Assembly: GCF_002312815.1 (NCBI RefSeq)
Contig: NZ_NKQJ01000003.1
Coordinates: 186,001 to 250,000, forward strand
Length of the DNA stretch: 64,000 nt
Reading direction: 5' to 3'
DNA from: Agaribacterium haliotis
GTDB lineage: Bacteria; Pseudomonadota; Gammaproteobacteria; Pseudomonadales; Cellvibrionaceae
Positions 55,215 to 64,000 of the stretch are shown here, piece after piece. The number at the start of each line of letters is the position of its first letter. Position 1 is the first letter of the stretch. A program made the position numbers and the translations under genes. The notes beneath the pieces are model-generated. The model was given only the letters and a program-made list of their open reading frames with translations, made no database searches and was not told where the DNA came from.

Positions 55215-55817
55215 TTATTCGCCCCAGCGAGGCAACAACTGCTGCTCCAAACCGAGCTGATCAAGTATGCGCGCAACCACAAAATCAATCAGATCTTCGA
55301 TGCTTTTAGGCTGTTGATAAAAACCGGGGCTGGCCGGCAGGATAACCGCACCGAGCTCACTTAGGGTCAGCATATTGCGTAAGTGTATGCTCGACAGCGG
55401 CGTTTCTCGCGGCACAATAATCAACTGGCGCCGCTCTTTCAGTGCAACATCGGCGGCGCGCTCGATTAAGTTATTGCTTGCCCCGCAGGCTATCGCACTC
55501 AAACAACCGCCACTGGCCGGGCAAATGACCATGGATCTCGGCGCAGAAGAGCCCGAGGCCACCGGTGAAAACCAGTCATCGCGAGAGTACAAAGTCAACT
55601 GTTCGGGCTCGGCTGAACTAAAGTGTTGCAGCTGGTGTTGCAAACCCTGGGTATCTTCGGCGAGCTGCAAGTGGGTCTCGGTATTGATCACAACACGCGC
55701 GGCCTGTGAAATCAGCAAGGCAATTTCACAATCTGCAGCAACCAGAGCCTGCAGCAGGCGCAAGCCATATTGCGCGCCGGAGGCGCCGCTCATTGCCAGA
55801 GTTATTTTGCGGGTCAT
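55215..55817 (-). CDS. ubiX: Flavin prenyltransferase UbiX
   Basis: The 200-aa product starts [20 protein letters not shown], the UbiX flavin-binding motif, and contains [16 protein letters not shown] and [16 protein letters not shown]. It makes prenylated FMN for the UbiD decarboxylase in ubiquinone synthesis. It overlaps mpl by 4 bp. Confidence 0.95.
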   Translation of the reverse strand: MTRKITLAMSGASGAQYGLRLLQALVAADCEIALLISQAARVVINTETHLQLAEDTQGLQHQLQHFSSAEPEQLTLYSRDDWFSPVASGSSAPRSMVICPASGGCLSAIACGASNNLIERAADVALKERRQLIIVPRETPLSSIHLRNMLTLSELGAVILPASPGFYQQPKSIEDLIDFVVARILDQLGLEQQLLPRWGE

Positions 55818-57199
55818 ATTTTTACCTCTTTAAGAGCCTCAGCCAAGCGCTTGGGCAAACCGCCAAAACCGCCATTGCTCATCATTACGATGTGCAGGCG
55901 CTGGCGCTTCTTAAGCTGCTCTTTTGCTACATCGAGGCAGGCCTCAAGCACACTTTGATAGTCGCCAAACACTTCTGCGCCGGCATCGCTGCGCACCACA
56001 TAATCACTCAAAGACCAGGGCATGCTCTGATCGTCGATCCAAAAACACAGGTCGGCAAGTTCCGCCGAGTTTTTTAAGCGCTCGGCATGTACGCCCAACT
56101 TCATGGTGTTGGATCTCGGCTCGATTACCGCAAGTATTTTTTCGTCGCCAACGCGCCTTTTCAAACCCTCCAAGGTCAGCGCAATTGCCGTTGGGTGGTG
56201 AGCAAAATCGTCGTACACACAAAGCCCCTTGTCGTCGTAGAGCAGCTGCATGCGCCTGGCGACACTGCCAAACTCGCCGAGCGCCTCACACGCGAGTGCC
56301 GGCTCAATACCAATGTGTCGCGCAGCGGCAATGGCGTGCACGGCATTTTGCAGGTTGTGCCGGCCGTCTAGTTGCCAGCTCAAAGTCGCAACGGCTCGCC
56401 CGCAAAAATAGATTTCGGCGTCGTTTGCCGAGTGCTCAAGCAGTTTATAATCCCATAGAGCCGACTCGCCACTGTCTTGCGTTTCAGTCCAGCAGCCCTG
56501 GGCCAGCACTTGTTGAATCGCCGTTTCAGCTTTTGGGCTAATAATCAGGCCATTGCCACTGACAGTGCGAAGCAAGTGATGAAACTGCTTTTGAATAGCC
56601 GCCAGGTCTTCAAAAATATCGGCGTGATCGTATTCCAGGTTGTTCAGAATTAAAGTCTGCGGGCGGTAGTGCACAAACTTGCTGCGCTTATCAAAAAACG
56701 CGGTGTCGTACTCATCGGCTTCAATCACAAAAAAGTCGCTTGTACCCAGCCTGGCCGACTGAGAAAAGTTTTGCGGTACGCCACCAATTAAGAAACCCGG
56801 CGCAAAACCTGCGTAATCAAGTATCCACGCCAGCATGGAACTGGTTGTGGTTTTGCCGTGTGTTCCGGCAACAGCGAGCACCCAGCGGCCCCTGAGAATA
56901 TTGTCGGCAAGCCACTGCGGGCCGCTGGTATAGGGCAGAGCTCTGTTTAAGATCGCCTCCATCAGCTCATTGCCACGGCTCACGACGTTGCCGATCACCC
57001 AAATATCCGGCTCGAGCTTAAGCTGGTCGGCCGAATAGCCTTCGATCACATCAATACCAGCCTGCTCGAGCTGAGTACTCATTGGCGGGTAGACAGCACT
57101 GTCACAGCCGCTCACTTTAAAGCCAGCCTCCTTAGCTAAGCGCGCCAAAGAGCCCATAAAAGTGCCGCAAATTCCGACAATATGTATGTGTTGTGTCAC
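55814..57199 (-). CDS. mpl: UDP-N-acetylmuramate:tripeptide ligase Mpl
   Basis: The 461-aa product has the Mur-ligase N-domain ([18 protein letters not shown]), the ATP-binding loop [13 protein letters not shown] and the [20 protein letters not shown] segment specific to Mpl. It reuses the L-Ala-D-Glu-DAP tripeptide recovered from old peptidoglycan. It precedes ubiX in an overlapping pair, as in Pseudomonas and relatives. Confidence 0.96.
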   Translation of the reverse strand: MTQHIHIVGICGTFMGSLARLAKEAGFKVSGCDSAVYPPMSTQLEQAGIDVIEGYSADQLKLEPDIWVIGNVVSRGNELMEAILNRALPYTSGPQWLADNILRGRWVLAVAGTHGKTTTSSMLAWILDYAGFAPGFLIGGVPQNFSQSARLGTSDFFVIEADEYDTAFFDKRSKFVHYRPQTLILNNLEYDHADIFEDLAAIQKQFHHLLRTVSGNGLIISPKAETAIQQVLAQGCWTETQDSGESALWDYKLLEHSANDAEIYFCGRAVATLSWQLDGRHNLQNAVHAIAAARHIGIEPALACEALGEFGSVARRMQLLYDDKGLCVYDDFAHHPTAIALTLEGLKRRVGDEKILAVIEPRSNTMKLGVHAERLKNSAELADLCFWIDDQSMPWSLSDYVVRSDAGAEVFGDYQSVLEACLDVAKEQLKKRQRLHIVMMSNGGFGGLPKRLAEALKEVKI

Positions 57200-57726
57200 C
57201 GTTTTTCCTTAAAGAAGCCTGAGCGATTCGTATATTCCTGCGGCAACAGCAACAAACATCCCGGCGCTGCCGCACAAGCGCGCCCATCATAACCGCCTAC
57301 GCAGGCACATGCAGAACTTAGCGCAAACTGGCACTGAAGAGCTCAATGCAAGCGTCGATATTTTTTACATAAGCACCAAAGTACATGAACACCAAATGCC
57401 CACATAAGGAATTATGCGACAGCAGCAAAATAAGCAGCTAACAAATTTCAATGGCAGGCCGCTTTCTCATTTTCGTCTAAAGCCTTAAAATACGAGACCT
57501 GCTTCACAAAAAACAATAAAACAAGCCCGGCATCGCCGCAGGCGTAAGCAAAGCACCTGGTTAAATGGCCTGCTGTTTGCTTATTTTTCACGCGATCGCC
57601 AGCCAGAATGTAGATACGCTCAGCACAGCGGCAAAAAATACGGCGACGCAAGTGAACGTAATAACAAAAGTAAACGCCTAGCCAGCAATAAATACCACTT
57701 AAATACAAAGCAGAGGAAGAAAACTA
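57200..57726. other. 527-bp gene-poor intergenic region
   Basis: This is the longest stretch without a supported gene. An 86-codon open frame on the minus strand (57448-57708) has no ribosome-binding site and an unlikely cysteine-rich composition, so I do not call it. No tRNA, terminator or repeat of note is seen. The end contains GAGGAAG, the ribosome-binding site of the next gene. It may hold promoters for mpl and for that gene, or an unrecognised small RNA. Confidence 0.5.
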
Positions 57727-57975
57727 ATGTTAGTTTTGCGCAAGGATGACGCGGAAGAACGCACGTATTTTCGAGCGGACCGAATCTTCAGTGTCGGTCG
57801 TGAGTACTTTTTCAACACGCGCGAAGGCGATACGGTAGGCCCCTACCCGAGCAGTCAAGCGGCCCAGCGCGGTGTAGATCTCTATATACGCTGCCTGAAC
57901 AAAGACGGCGAATCCGATATCTATGCCCAGAAAGTCGCCATGCAAGGTTTGTGGGCCAGCTCGAACTTCCGCTAA
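57727..57975 (+). CDS. Small conserved protein (DUF6316-like)
   Basis: The 82-aa product follows GAGGAAG at good spacing. It reads FRADRIFSVGREYFFNTREG then GPYPSSQAAQRGVDLYIR, which resembles small gammaproteobacterial proteins I recall as DUF6316, where a FF-FTREG-GPF motif is conserved. It is soluble, without signal peptide. Function unknown. A terminator shared with hppA follows. Confidence 0.72.
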   Translation: MLVLRKDDAEERTYFRADRIFSVGREYFFNTREGDTVGPYPSSQAAQRGVDLYIRCLNKDGESDIYAQKVAMQGLWASSNFR

Positions 57976-57992
57976 GTTTCACGGTTAAATAC

Positions 57993-58045
57993 AAAGCCCG
58001 AGCAGCTTAACTGAGCCCCGCGCCAGCTAAGTTACTCGGGCTTTT
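57993..58045. terminator. Bidirectional terminator between DUF6316-like gene and hppA
   Basis: AAAGCCCGAGCAGCTTAACT pairs with AGCTAAGTTACTCGGGCTTT apart from a few mismatches around a short loop, and T5 follows on the plus strand. Both flanking genes end here. Confidence 0.8.
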
Positions 58046-58049
58046 TGTG

Positions 58050-60068
<2,019 letters not shown>

Positions 60069-60221
60069 AGGTCCCCCAAATATTAGCGATATATCCTTAA
60101 GCGCTACTGCCAGCTTCGCTTAAAACCTAGCCCAAGCAGACTAATGCCTTAAACATAGCCTGACCAGAGTTATTCTTCCGCAGGCTGCGCCAGATCAAAG
60201 CCCAAACTCGCTTAAGTCCTG

Positions 60222-60230
60222 TGCTACAAT
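60222..60230 (+). promoter_or_regulatory. Extended -10 promoter for ppa
   Basis: TGCTACAAT is a TGn extended -10 element, 77 bp before the ppa ATG, followed by a GC-rich CCGCGCGC discriminator. The -35 position is poor, which is normal for extended -10 promoters. Confidence 0.55.
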
Positions 60231-60307
60231 CCGCGCGCACCCCGCGTTACCCGGCGCTCCCGCTTGGGCTGCGGATCGTGATTCAACTGTTTTTATAGGA
60301 AGAATTT

Positions 60308-60856
60308 ATGAGCCTGCATCTGGTTCCTACCGGTGATAAAGCTCCGGAAGAAGTCAACGTCATCATCGAGATTCCAATGGGTGGCGAGCCGATCAAATAC
60401 GAGATCGACAAGGACAGCGGCGCCCTGTTTGTTGACCGCATCCTCGGCACCTCTATGCGCTACCCTTGCAACTATGGGTATATCCCCCACACACTCTGCG
60501 GCGACGGTGACCCTGCCGATGTACTGGTGTTTATGAGCCGCCCTCTGCAACCGGGCTCTGTTGTTCGCTGCCGCCCAATCGGCATGCTAAAAATGACTGA
60601 CGACGGCGGTGAAGACGCAAAAATCTTGGCTGTCCCCGTTAGTAAAATCACACCGTATTACGACAATGTGCAAGAAGCGGCCGACCTGCCAGAGATCAAA
60701 CTCAAGCAGATCACTCACTTCTTTGAGCACTATAAAGATCTTGAAGAAGGCAAGTGGGTAAAAATTGAGGGCTGGACGGACGCAGCTGCCGCCAAGCAAG
60801 AGATTCGCGACTCAATTGAAAACTACAACAAAGAACCCGAAGCGCCGCGCTTCTAG
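60308..60856 (+). CDS. ppa: Inorganic pyrophosphatase (family I)
   Basis: The 182-aa product has the signature [11 protein letters not shown] with metal ligands D66, D68 and D71, and [12 protein letters not shown]. It hydrolyses cytosolic pyrophosphate. AGGAAG precedes the ATG. It lies back to back with hppA over 239 bp, so soluble and membrane pyrophosphatases may be controlled together. Its original terminator has been split by a MITE. Confidence 0.97.
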   Translation: MSLHLVPTGDKAPEEVNVIIEIPMGGEPIKYEIDKDSGALFVDRILGTSMRYPCNYGYIPHTLCGDGDPADVLVFMSRPLQPGSVVRCRPIGMLKMTDDGGEDAKILAVPVSKITPYYDNVQEAADLPEIKLKQITHFFEHYKDLEEGKWVKIEGWTDAAAAKQEIRDSIENYNKEPEAPRF

Positions 60857-60875
60857 TTTTTTGTCACTCGCAAGC

Positions 60876-61094
60876 AAAAAGCCGGGTTAAATACCCCAAC
60901 ACTGTTCACTTAATGATGTAACGAGATGGTAGGAGCGAAGCTGAGGTGGGTTTGATTGGGTCTCTGCCGCAAGGATGCGGCGGCGAAGCCCCCATGGACG
61001 GGTTTACGGCGCCCCAAGAAAGCCCGCATCAGCTTCGTTCCGGGAAGCTTGCACTTAAGTGAACAACATTGGGGCTAAATACCCGGCTTTTTTT
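60876..61094 (+). terminator. ppa terminator interrupted in its loop by a MITE
   Basis: The stem GCCGGGT (60881-60887) pairs with ACCCGGC (61081-61087), with A5 before it and T7 after it. The loop would be TAAAT. That pentamer is present on both sides (60888-60892 and 61076-61080) of a 183-bp insert, so removing the insert and one TAAAT restores a compact terminator. Confidence 0.75.
60893..61075. mobile_element. 183-bp MITE-like element with TAAAT target duplication
   Basis: The left end ACCCCAACACTGTTCACTTA and the reverse complement of the right end GCCCCAATGTTGTTCACTTA match at 16 of 20 positions (17 of 21 including the next base). Inside, GGAGCGAAGCTGAGGTGGGT pairs imperfectly with the reversed right arm (GGAACGAAGCTGATGCGGGC). 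A small hairpin (CTGCCGC..GCGGCGG) lies in the middle. No protein is encoded. The 5-bp TAAAT duplication differs from the TA of the element at 4482-4744, so a different transposase family moved it. Confidence 0.75.
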
Positions 61095-61131
61095 GCATTG
61101 TTCACAAGCTCTGGAACAAATGGCCCAGACG

Positions 61132-61914
61132 CTACTGCAAGCTCAAATGACTGGTATCGGGCTGCAGCTCTTTTTTTTGCGTTTTTTCCTGGCCCAGGTC
61201 TGCGCCGGCCTCGGCGACACTTAAAGCACTGGTGTCGACCTCGACAGGATCCTGGCTTTCGCGCTCATCGTCGTTTAACAACTGCTCCCCGGCCGGGGCC
61301 AAGCTCGCCTCCAGTGCAATATCTCGCGCGACAAAGCTGTCTTTCTCTGCATCGTTGAGCAAGTCGCCTCCGGCGTCTTTGACACTCAGAGCACTGACAT
61401 CAACATCGCGCGCCTCAAACTTCGTCTTTTCGTTGTCTTTTAATAAATCTCCGCCGGCTGGCGCCAGGCTAATCTTTGTTTCGCCGCTATCTGCGCTCGA
61501 GCCCTGCAGTGCGGGTTCTGGCGCAGGTTGTTGAGCCACTGGTTGTTGAGCCGCGGCCTGTGCCGGCTTGGCAACTGGTTTTGTACCGGTAGCGGCTGCA
61601 GCGCTAGCTGTTTTCGCTGTTTTTTCAGGCGCCTGTCCAGGCACATTAAATACCGCTTTGCCCGCGGTATTCGCTGCGGGCTTTTGCTCCCTGAGCTCCA
61701 CAACGCAGCCGGCTTTTTTTATCGCAACGCGATACTTATTACCTGTGGCAAAATCCACACCCTTTTTTAACGCTATCTCTTTGCCAGAAAACAACTGCTC
61801 GACTTTGCTTTCGTTAATCTTAAACAGGTGAGCGATGTTTTTCTTGGCTTGAGCAAGTTCGGCGCCGCGAGCGAGCTCGCCTCGAAAAATTAAATCATAA
61901 CGCTGCTCAGACAT
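61132..61914 (-). CDS. Unrecognised protein with four C-terminal 27-28-residue repeats
   Basis: The ATG at 61914 follows AGGAG and gives 260 aa starting MSEQRYDLIFRGELARGAEL. Residues 1-76 form a small basic domain (FKINESKVEQLFSGKEIALK) of a kind I recall at the start of other gammaproteobacterial proteins, without a known role. An Ala/Pro/Gln-rich linker (about 77-140) follows. Four acidic repeats begin at residues 149, 177, 204 and 232 (SLAPAGGDLL, SVKDAGGDLL, SLAPAGEQLL, SVAEAGADLG). No signal peptide is present. Its start overlaps the HAD gene end by 8 bp, so it is the last gene of that operon. Confidence 0.78.
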   Translation of the reverse strand: MSEQRYDLIFRGELARGAELAQAKKNIAHLFKINESKVEQLFSGKEIALKKGVDFATGNKYRVAIKKAGCVVELREQKPAANTAGKAVFNVPGQAPEKTAKTASAAAATGTKPVAKPAQAAAQQPVAQQPAPEPALQGSSADSGETKISLAPAGGDLLKDNEKTKFEARDVDVSALSVKDAGGDLLNDAEKDSFVARDIALEASLAPAGEQLLNDDERESQDPVEVDTSALSVAEAGADLGQEKTQKKELQPDTSHLSLQ

Positions 61915-62614
61915 CTTTTTGCTCCTTAACTTCGCGAACTGTTGTGCTGTTTTTATTATAGGTACTGGAAAAGCCCAGCATGTTCTGCAGCTCGGACATT
62001 GAACGAGCGACAAATTCAGGCTCTAACGCTGCTAACGCTTCCGGCGCCTCGCCAGTTTCGCAGTAAAATACCAACTTCATACCCGCAGCTTTTGCTGCGC
62101 GCGCGCCAGTTAAGCTGTCTTCGATCACCCAGCAAAAATCGGCCGGCACTCCCATAGATTCGGCAGCGTACAAAAACAGGGCGGGGTCGGGCTTGCCGCT
62201 GCTCACATCCTCGGCGGAAAAGCGCTGCCGAGAGGAAAAATAAGGTGCCAGCTCGCAGGCCTTAAGTGAATTGGCTATTTTGGCGTGGCCGCCATTTGAC
62301 GCCACACAATAACTTTTGCCCCGCTGACGCAACTGCTGTAGCAAAGCCTCGACACCATCTACCGCTGTTAGCTCTGCGCTAAAGCGCGCCTTGGTATTCG
62401 CTTTTAAGGCTCCGGCAAACGCCGGCGGCAGGCTGCCGCCCATCTGGGGTGCCAACCACTCGTAACACGCACTGAGGGTCCAGCCTTTAAAGCGCTCAAA
62501 ACATGCCTCGGCGCTCATCGCAAAACCAAAGTCGGCGAGGGTATCGCTAAATACTTTTGCGCCGAGCAGTTCGCTATCGACCAAAACGCCGTCGCAATCA
62601 AAAATTATCAGCAC
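61907..62614 (-). CDS. HAD-superfamily phosphatase, YieH-like
   Basis: I chose the GTG at 62614, preceded by AGAGG, giving 235 aa that start VLIIFDCDGVLVDSE, where the first Asp of DCDG is the nucleophile. Motifs II and III-IV appear as SNGG and KPDPALF with VIEDSLTGARAAKAAGM. ACFERFKGW is very like E. coli YieH, a 6-phosphogluconate phosphatase, but the substrate here is not certain. It overlaps the VanY-like gene by 17 bp and the repeat-protein gene by 8 bp. Confidence 0.88.
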   Translation of the reverse strand: MLIIFDCDGVLVDSELLGAKVFSDTLADFGFAMSAEACFERFKGWTLSACYEWLAPQMGGSLPPAFAGALKANTKARFSAELTAVDGVEALLQQLRQRGKSYCVASNGGHAKIANSLKACELAPYFSSRQRFSAEDVSSGKPDPALFLYAAESMGVPADFCWVIEDSLTGARAAKAAGMKLVFYCETGEAPEALAALEPEFVARSMSELQNMLGFSSTYNKNSTTVREVKEQKDV

Positions 62615-63290
62615 AGGGAACCTCTGCCGTGCGTAAAACAAAACGCTCGACGATTTCGTCAAACATATCAACAACAATATTTTTCAGCTCAAACTCGCTG
62701 TGCTGTAACAGTTCACGCAGTTGCCGCCTGTCAAAGGCACGCATATAGTCGCAGGCAAGTGGAACATAACTGAGATGCCAGGGCTCCGGGGCGACGCCGC
62801 CGAGGTCTTCGGCATAGGGCCGATAAAAGTCGCTCTGTTTGCTTAGCCAGCCCGCCAACCAGCGGTACATCGGCGCAAACACACCGCCGCGCTCACACTC
62901 AGAGCTCAACAGCTCAAAACTCTGCCCGTCGCCCAGCGCGGCCCTATCGTAAATATCAAAGTCGCAGCCCCAGTGATGACGCGAAGCGCCCGGCAGCGCA
63001 GACCAGCGCAGTATCGCCAACACCAACTCGCGCTCGTTGAGTTTGCTGATATCGAGAACTTGCCCATCGCTGTCGAGCACCGGCCTTAAACCCCGCGCCT
63101 TGGCATTCCATATTGCAAGCTGCCGCTCAAAACCCCGGTGAGCGCTCGCCAGCTGCACATCAAAACCGCGCTCAGCCGCAGCCGCCTGCAACAGCGCAAG
63201 CGCACGCCAGGTTGCCGGGGCGAGCCACTGCTGCTGCCGCTGCTCCAGGCCATCACGACTCAAACCATAAAGAATTTTGTTACTTAACAT
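62598..63290 (-). CDS. VanY-family D-Ala-D-Ala carboxypeptidase-like protein
   Basis: The 230-aa product has the zinc-binding pattern SxHxxGxxxD (SRHHWGCDFD) and the downstream ExxH (PEPWHLSY) of VanY/DacB-type LAS metallopeptidases. It has no signal peptide or membrane segment, so it may act in the cytoplasm on recycled muropeptides, unlike exported VanY. It is first in an overlapping operon with the HAD phosphatase and repeat protein, and divergent from the TfoX-like gene. Confidence 0.85.
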   Translation of the reverse strand: MLSNKILYGLSRDGLEQRQQQWLAPATWRALALLQAAAAERGFDVQLASAHRGFERQLAIWNAKARGLRPVLDSDGQVLDISKLNERELVLAILRWSALPGASRHHWGCDFDIYDRAALGDGQSFELLSSECERGGVFAPMYRWLAGWLSKQSDFYRPYAEDLGGVAPEPWHLSYVPLACDYMRAFDRRQLRELLQHSEFELKNIVVDMFDEIVERFVLRTAEVPCADNF

Positions 63291-63308
63291 GTCACAAAAA
63301 CGATTATA

Positions 63309-63336
63309 TTGCGCTAGAACTATATCTATGTATTAT
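63309..63336 (+). promoter_or_regulatory. Predicted promoter for the TfoX-like/Rieske genes
   Basis: TTGCGC at 63309-63314 and TATTAT at 63331-63336 are 16 bp apart, with start near 63343 and a leader of about 80 nt. Support is by motif only. Confidence 0.4.
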
Positions 63337-63421
63337 GAAGCCTTCGCGAGAGGAATTCGTGAAAGCAAAACAACAATACCACCATGACGCCAATAATAAT
63401 AAGTGCGTGGGAGAGCGGAAA

Positions 63422-63697
63422 ATGACTTCCGAACACAGTGAACTACTCGAACTAAAAAACCTCGGCATGGCTTCGGTCAACATCCTCAGAGCCATAGGTA
63501 TCAACAATCAACAAGATCTGGATAGCATGGGCGCGGTTGAAGCGTACTGCCGTATTAAAAAGCGCGGCATTCACGTCAGCAAAGTTATGCTCTATGCCCT
63601 GCAAGGTGCACTGATGAATGTGCACTGGAATGACCTGAGCCCAGAGCTTAAAGAGCAACTTGTCAAAGAGGCTGATGAGCAAACCGTCATCAACTGA
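63422..63697 (+). CDS. TfoX C-terminal-domain protein
   Basis: The ATG at 63422 follows GGAG at 8 bp and gives 91 aa. A GTG at 63359 or further upstream codons would lengthen it without conserved sequence. The product fits the TfoX C-terminal domain: LLELKNLGMASVNILRAIGI, then GAVEAYCRIKK and LYALQGALMNVHWNDLSPEL. Full TfoX controls competence in Haemophilus and Vibrio, but stand-alone C-terminal domains have no established role. It overlaps the Rieske gene by 23 bp. Confidence 0.85.
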   Translation: MTSEHSELLELKNLGMASVNILRAIGINNQQDLDSMGAVEAYCRIKKRGIHVSKVMLYALQGALMNVHWNDLSPELKEQLVKEADEQTVIN

Positions 63698-64000
63698 GCA
63701 ACACTTTCTCTGCCCCCTTCAAGAGCTGGCCCAACAGCAAAGTCGCGCCTTTGAGATCGACGGCCAGGCGCTGTTTATCGTGCGCGAAGGCGAGCGCTGG
63801 TTTGCCTACCGCAACCGCTGCCCGCACCAGGGCATCAAACTCGACTGGGACAACGAGCAGTTTCTCGACTACGACGGAGAGCTTATTCAATGCGCCACCC
63901 ACGGCGCACTGTTCCGTTTAGACACCGGCCACTGCGTCGCTGGACCTTGCGCTGGATCTAAATTAGAAGCGCTTAAACTGCTCGAGCAACAAGGCCAGCT
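63675..64000 (+). CDS. Rieske [2Fe-2S] domain protein, 3' end outside window
   Basis: Translation from ATG 63675 gives at least 108 residues with the Rieske ligands C-x-H (NRCPHQGIK) and C-x2-H (QCATHGALF). It resembles small ferredoxin-like Rieske proteins rather than a full oxygenase, but the C-terminus is cut by the window edge. It overlaps the TfoX-like gene, so the two are likely co-translated. The role is probably electron transfer to an unknown partner. Confidence 0.85.
   Translation, partial: MSKPSSTEQHFLCPLQELAQQQSRAFEIDGQALFIVREGERWFAYRNRCPHQGIKLDWDNEQFLDYDGELIQCATHGALFRLDTGHCVAGPCAGSKLEALKLLEQQGQ

Noticed and set aside
57448-57708. An 86-codon minus-strand open frame in the 57.2-57.7 kb gap
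   Set aside because: No Shine-Dalgarno sequence, odd Cys/Tyr/Arg-rich composition and no family resemblance; reported only as part of the gene-poor region.

Overview
The window looks like chromosome of a marine gammaproteobacterium, probably in or near the Cellvibrionales. This rests on conserved gammaproteobacterial gene order (rpsU-yqeY-dnaG-rpoD-tRNA, mrdA-mrdB-rlpA-dacA-ybeD-lipB-lipA, proA-nadD-rsfS-rlmH), on three secreted sulfatases of the kind used against sulfated marine glycans, and on a membrane-bound pyrophosphatase. No phage, plasmid, CRISPR array or complete insertion sequence is visible. Two short non-autonomous inverted-repeat elements are.

Layout. 1-2.9 kb: end of prkA, then yeaH and spoVR, the conserved stress-kinase operon. 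3-5.8 kb: a class I photolyase whose stop codon is supplied by a 263-bp TA-flanked MITE, and a convergent EamA transporter with an intrinsic terminator in its leader. 6-13.9 kb: cca, folB and tsaD, then the macromolecular synthesis operon rpsU-yqeY-dnaG-rpoD and tRNA-Ile2(CAU). 14-25 kb is the most accessory-looking part. It holds three minus-strand sulfatases, two intergenic arrays of degenerate 13-bp tandem repeats, and a five-gene operon with an ABC ATPase, two FtsX/MacB-type permeases, an NtrC-like regulator with a broken GAFTGA loop, and an NtrY-like kinase. 25-30.5 kb: tamB/tamA for outer-membrane assembly.

30.8-33.3 kb: an unrecognised exported protein, a LysE-type exporter and an unrecognised cytoplasmic protein. 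33.3-43.6 kb: a long minus-strand block for lipoate synthesis, cell elongation and peptidoglycan work, ribosome maturation, NAD and proline. 43.8-47.1 kb: an ATP-grasp ligase, an inactive transglutaminase with seven membrane segments, and a retropepsin-like protease; this conserved trio is predicted to add and trim a peptide modification on an unknown target. 47.3-54.1 kb: a glycine-zipper protein, a PepSY-like peptide with a PhoPQ-like two-component system, VanZ-like and CPBP membrane proteins, and an MMPL/RND transporter with an acidic periplasmic insert. 54.3-57.2 kb: a double-FHA membrane protein, ubiX and mpl. 57.7-61.1 kb: a small conserved protein, hppA, and divergently ppa, both pyrophosphate enzymes. 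The ppa terminator has a MITE inserted exactly in its loop. 61.1-64 kb: a repeat protein, a HAD phosphatase and a VanY-like peptidase in an overlapping operon, facing a TfoX C-terminal-domain protein and a truncated Rieske protein.

The best candidates for something undescribed are the ABC/NtrYC-like module with its sigma-54-incompetent-looking regulator, the ATP-grasp/transglutaminase/retropepsin trio, the 13-bp repeat arrays around the sulfatases, and the two MITE insertions whose pre-insertion states can be rebuilt from the sequence. All functions are assigned by motif reading and gene order; no database search was run.
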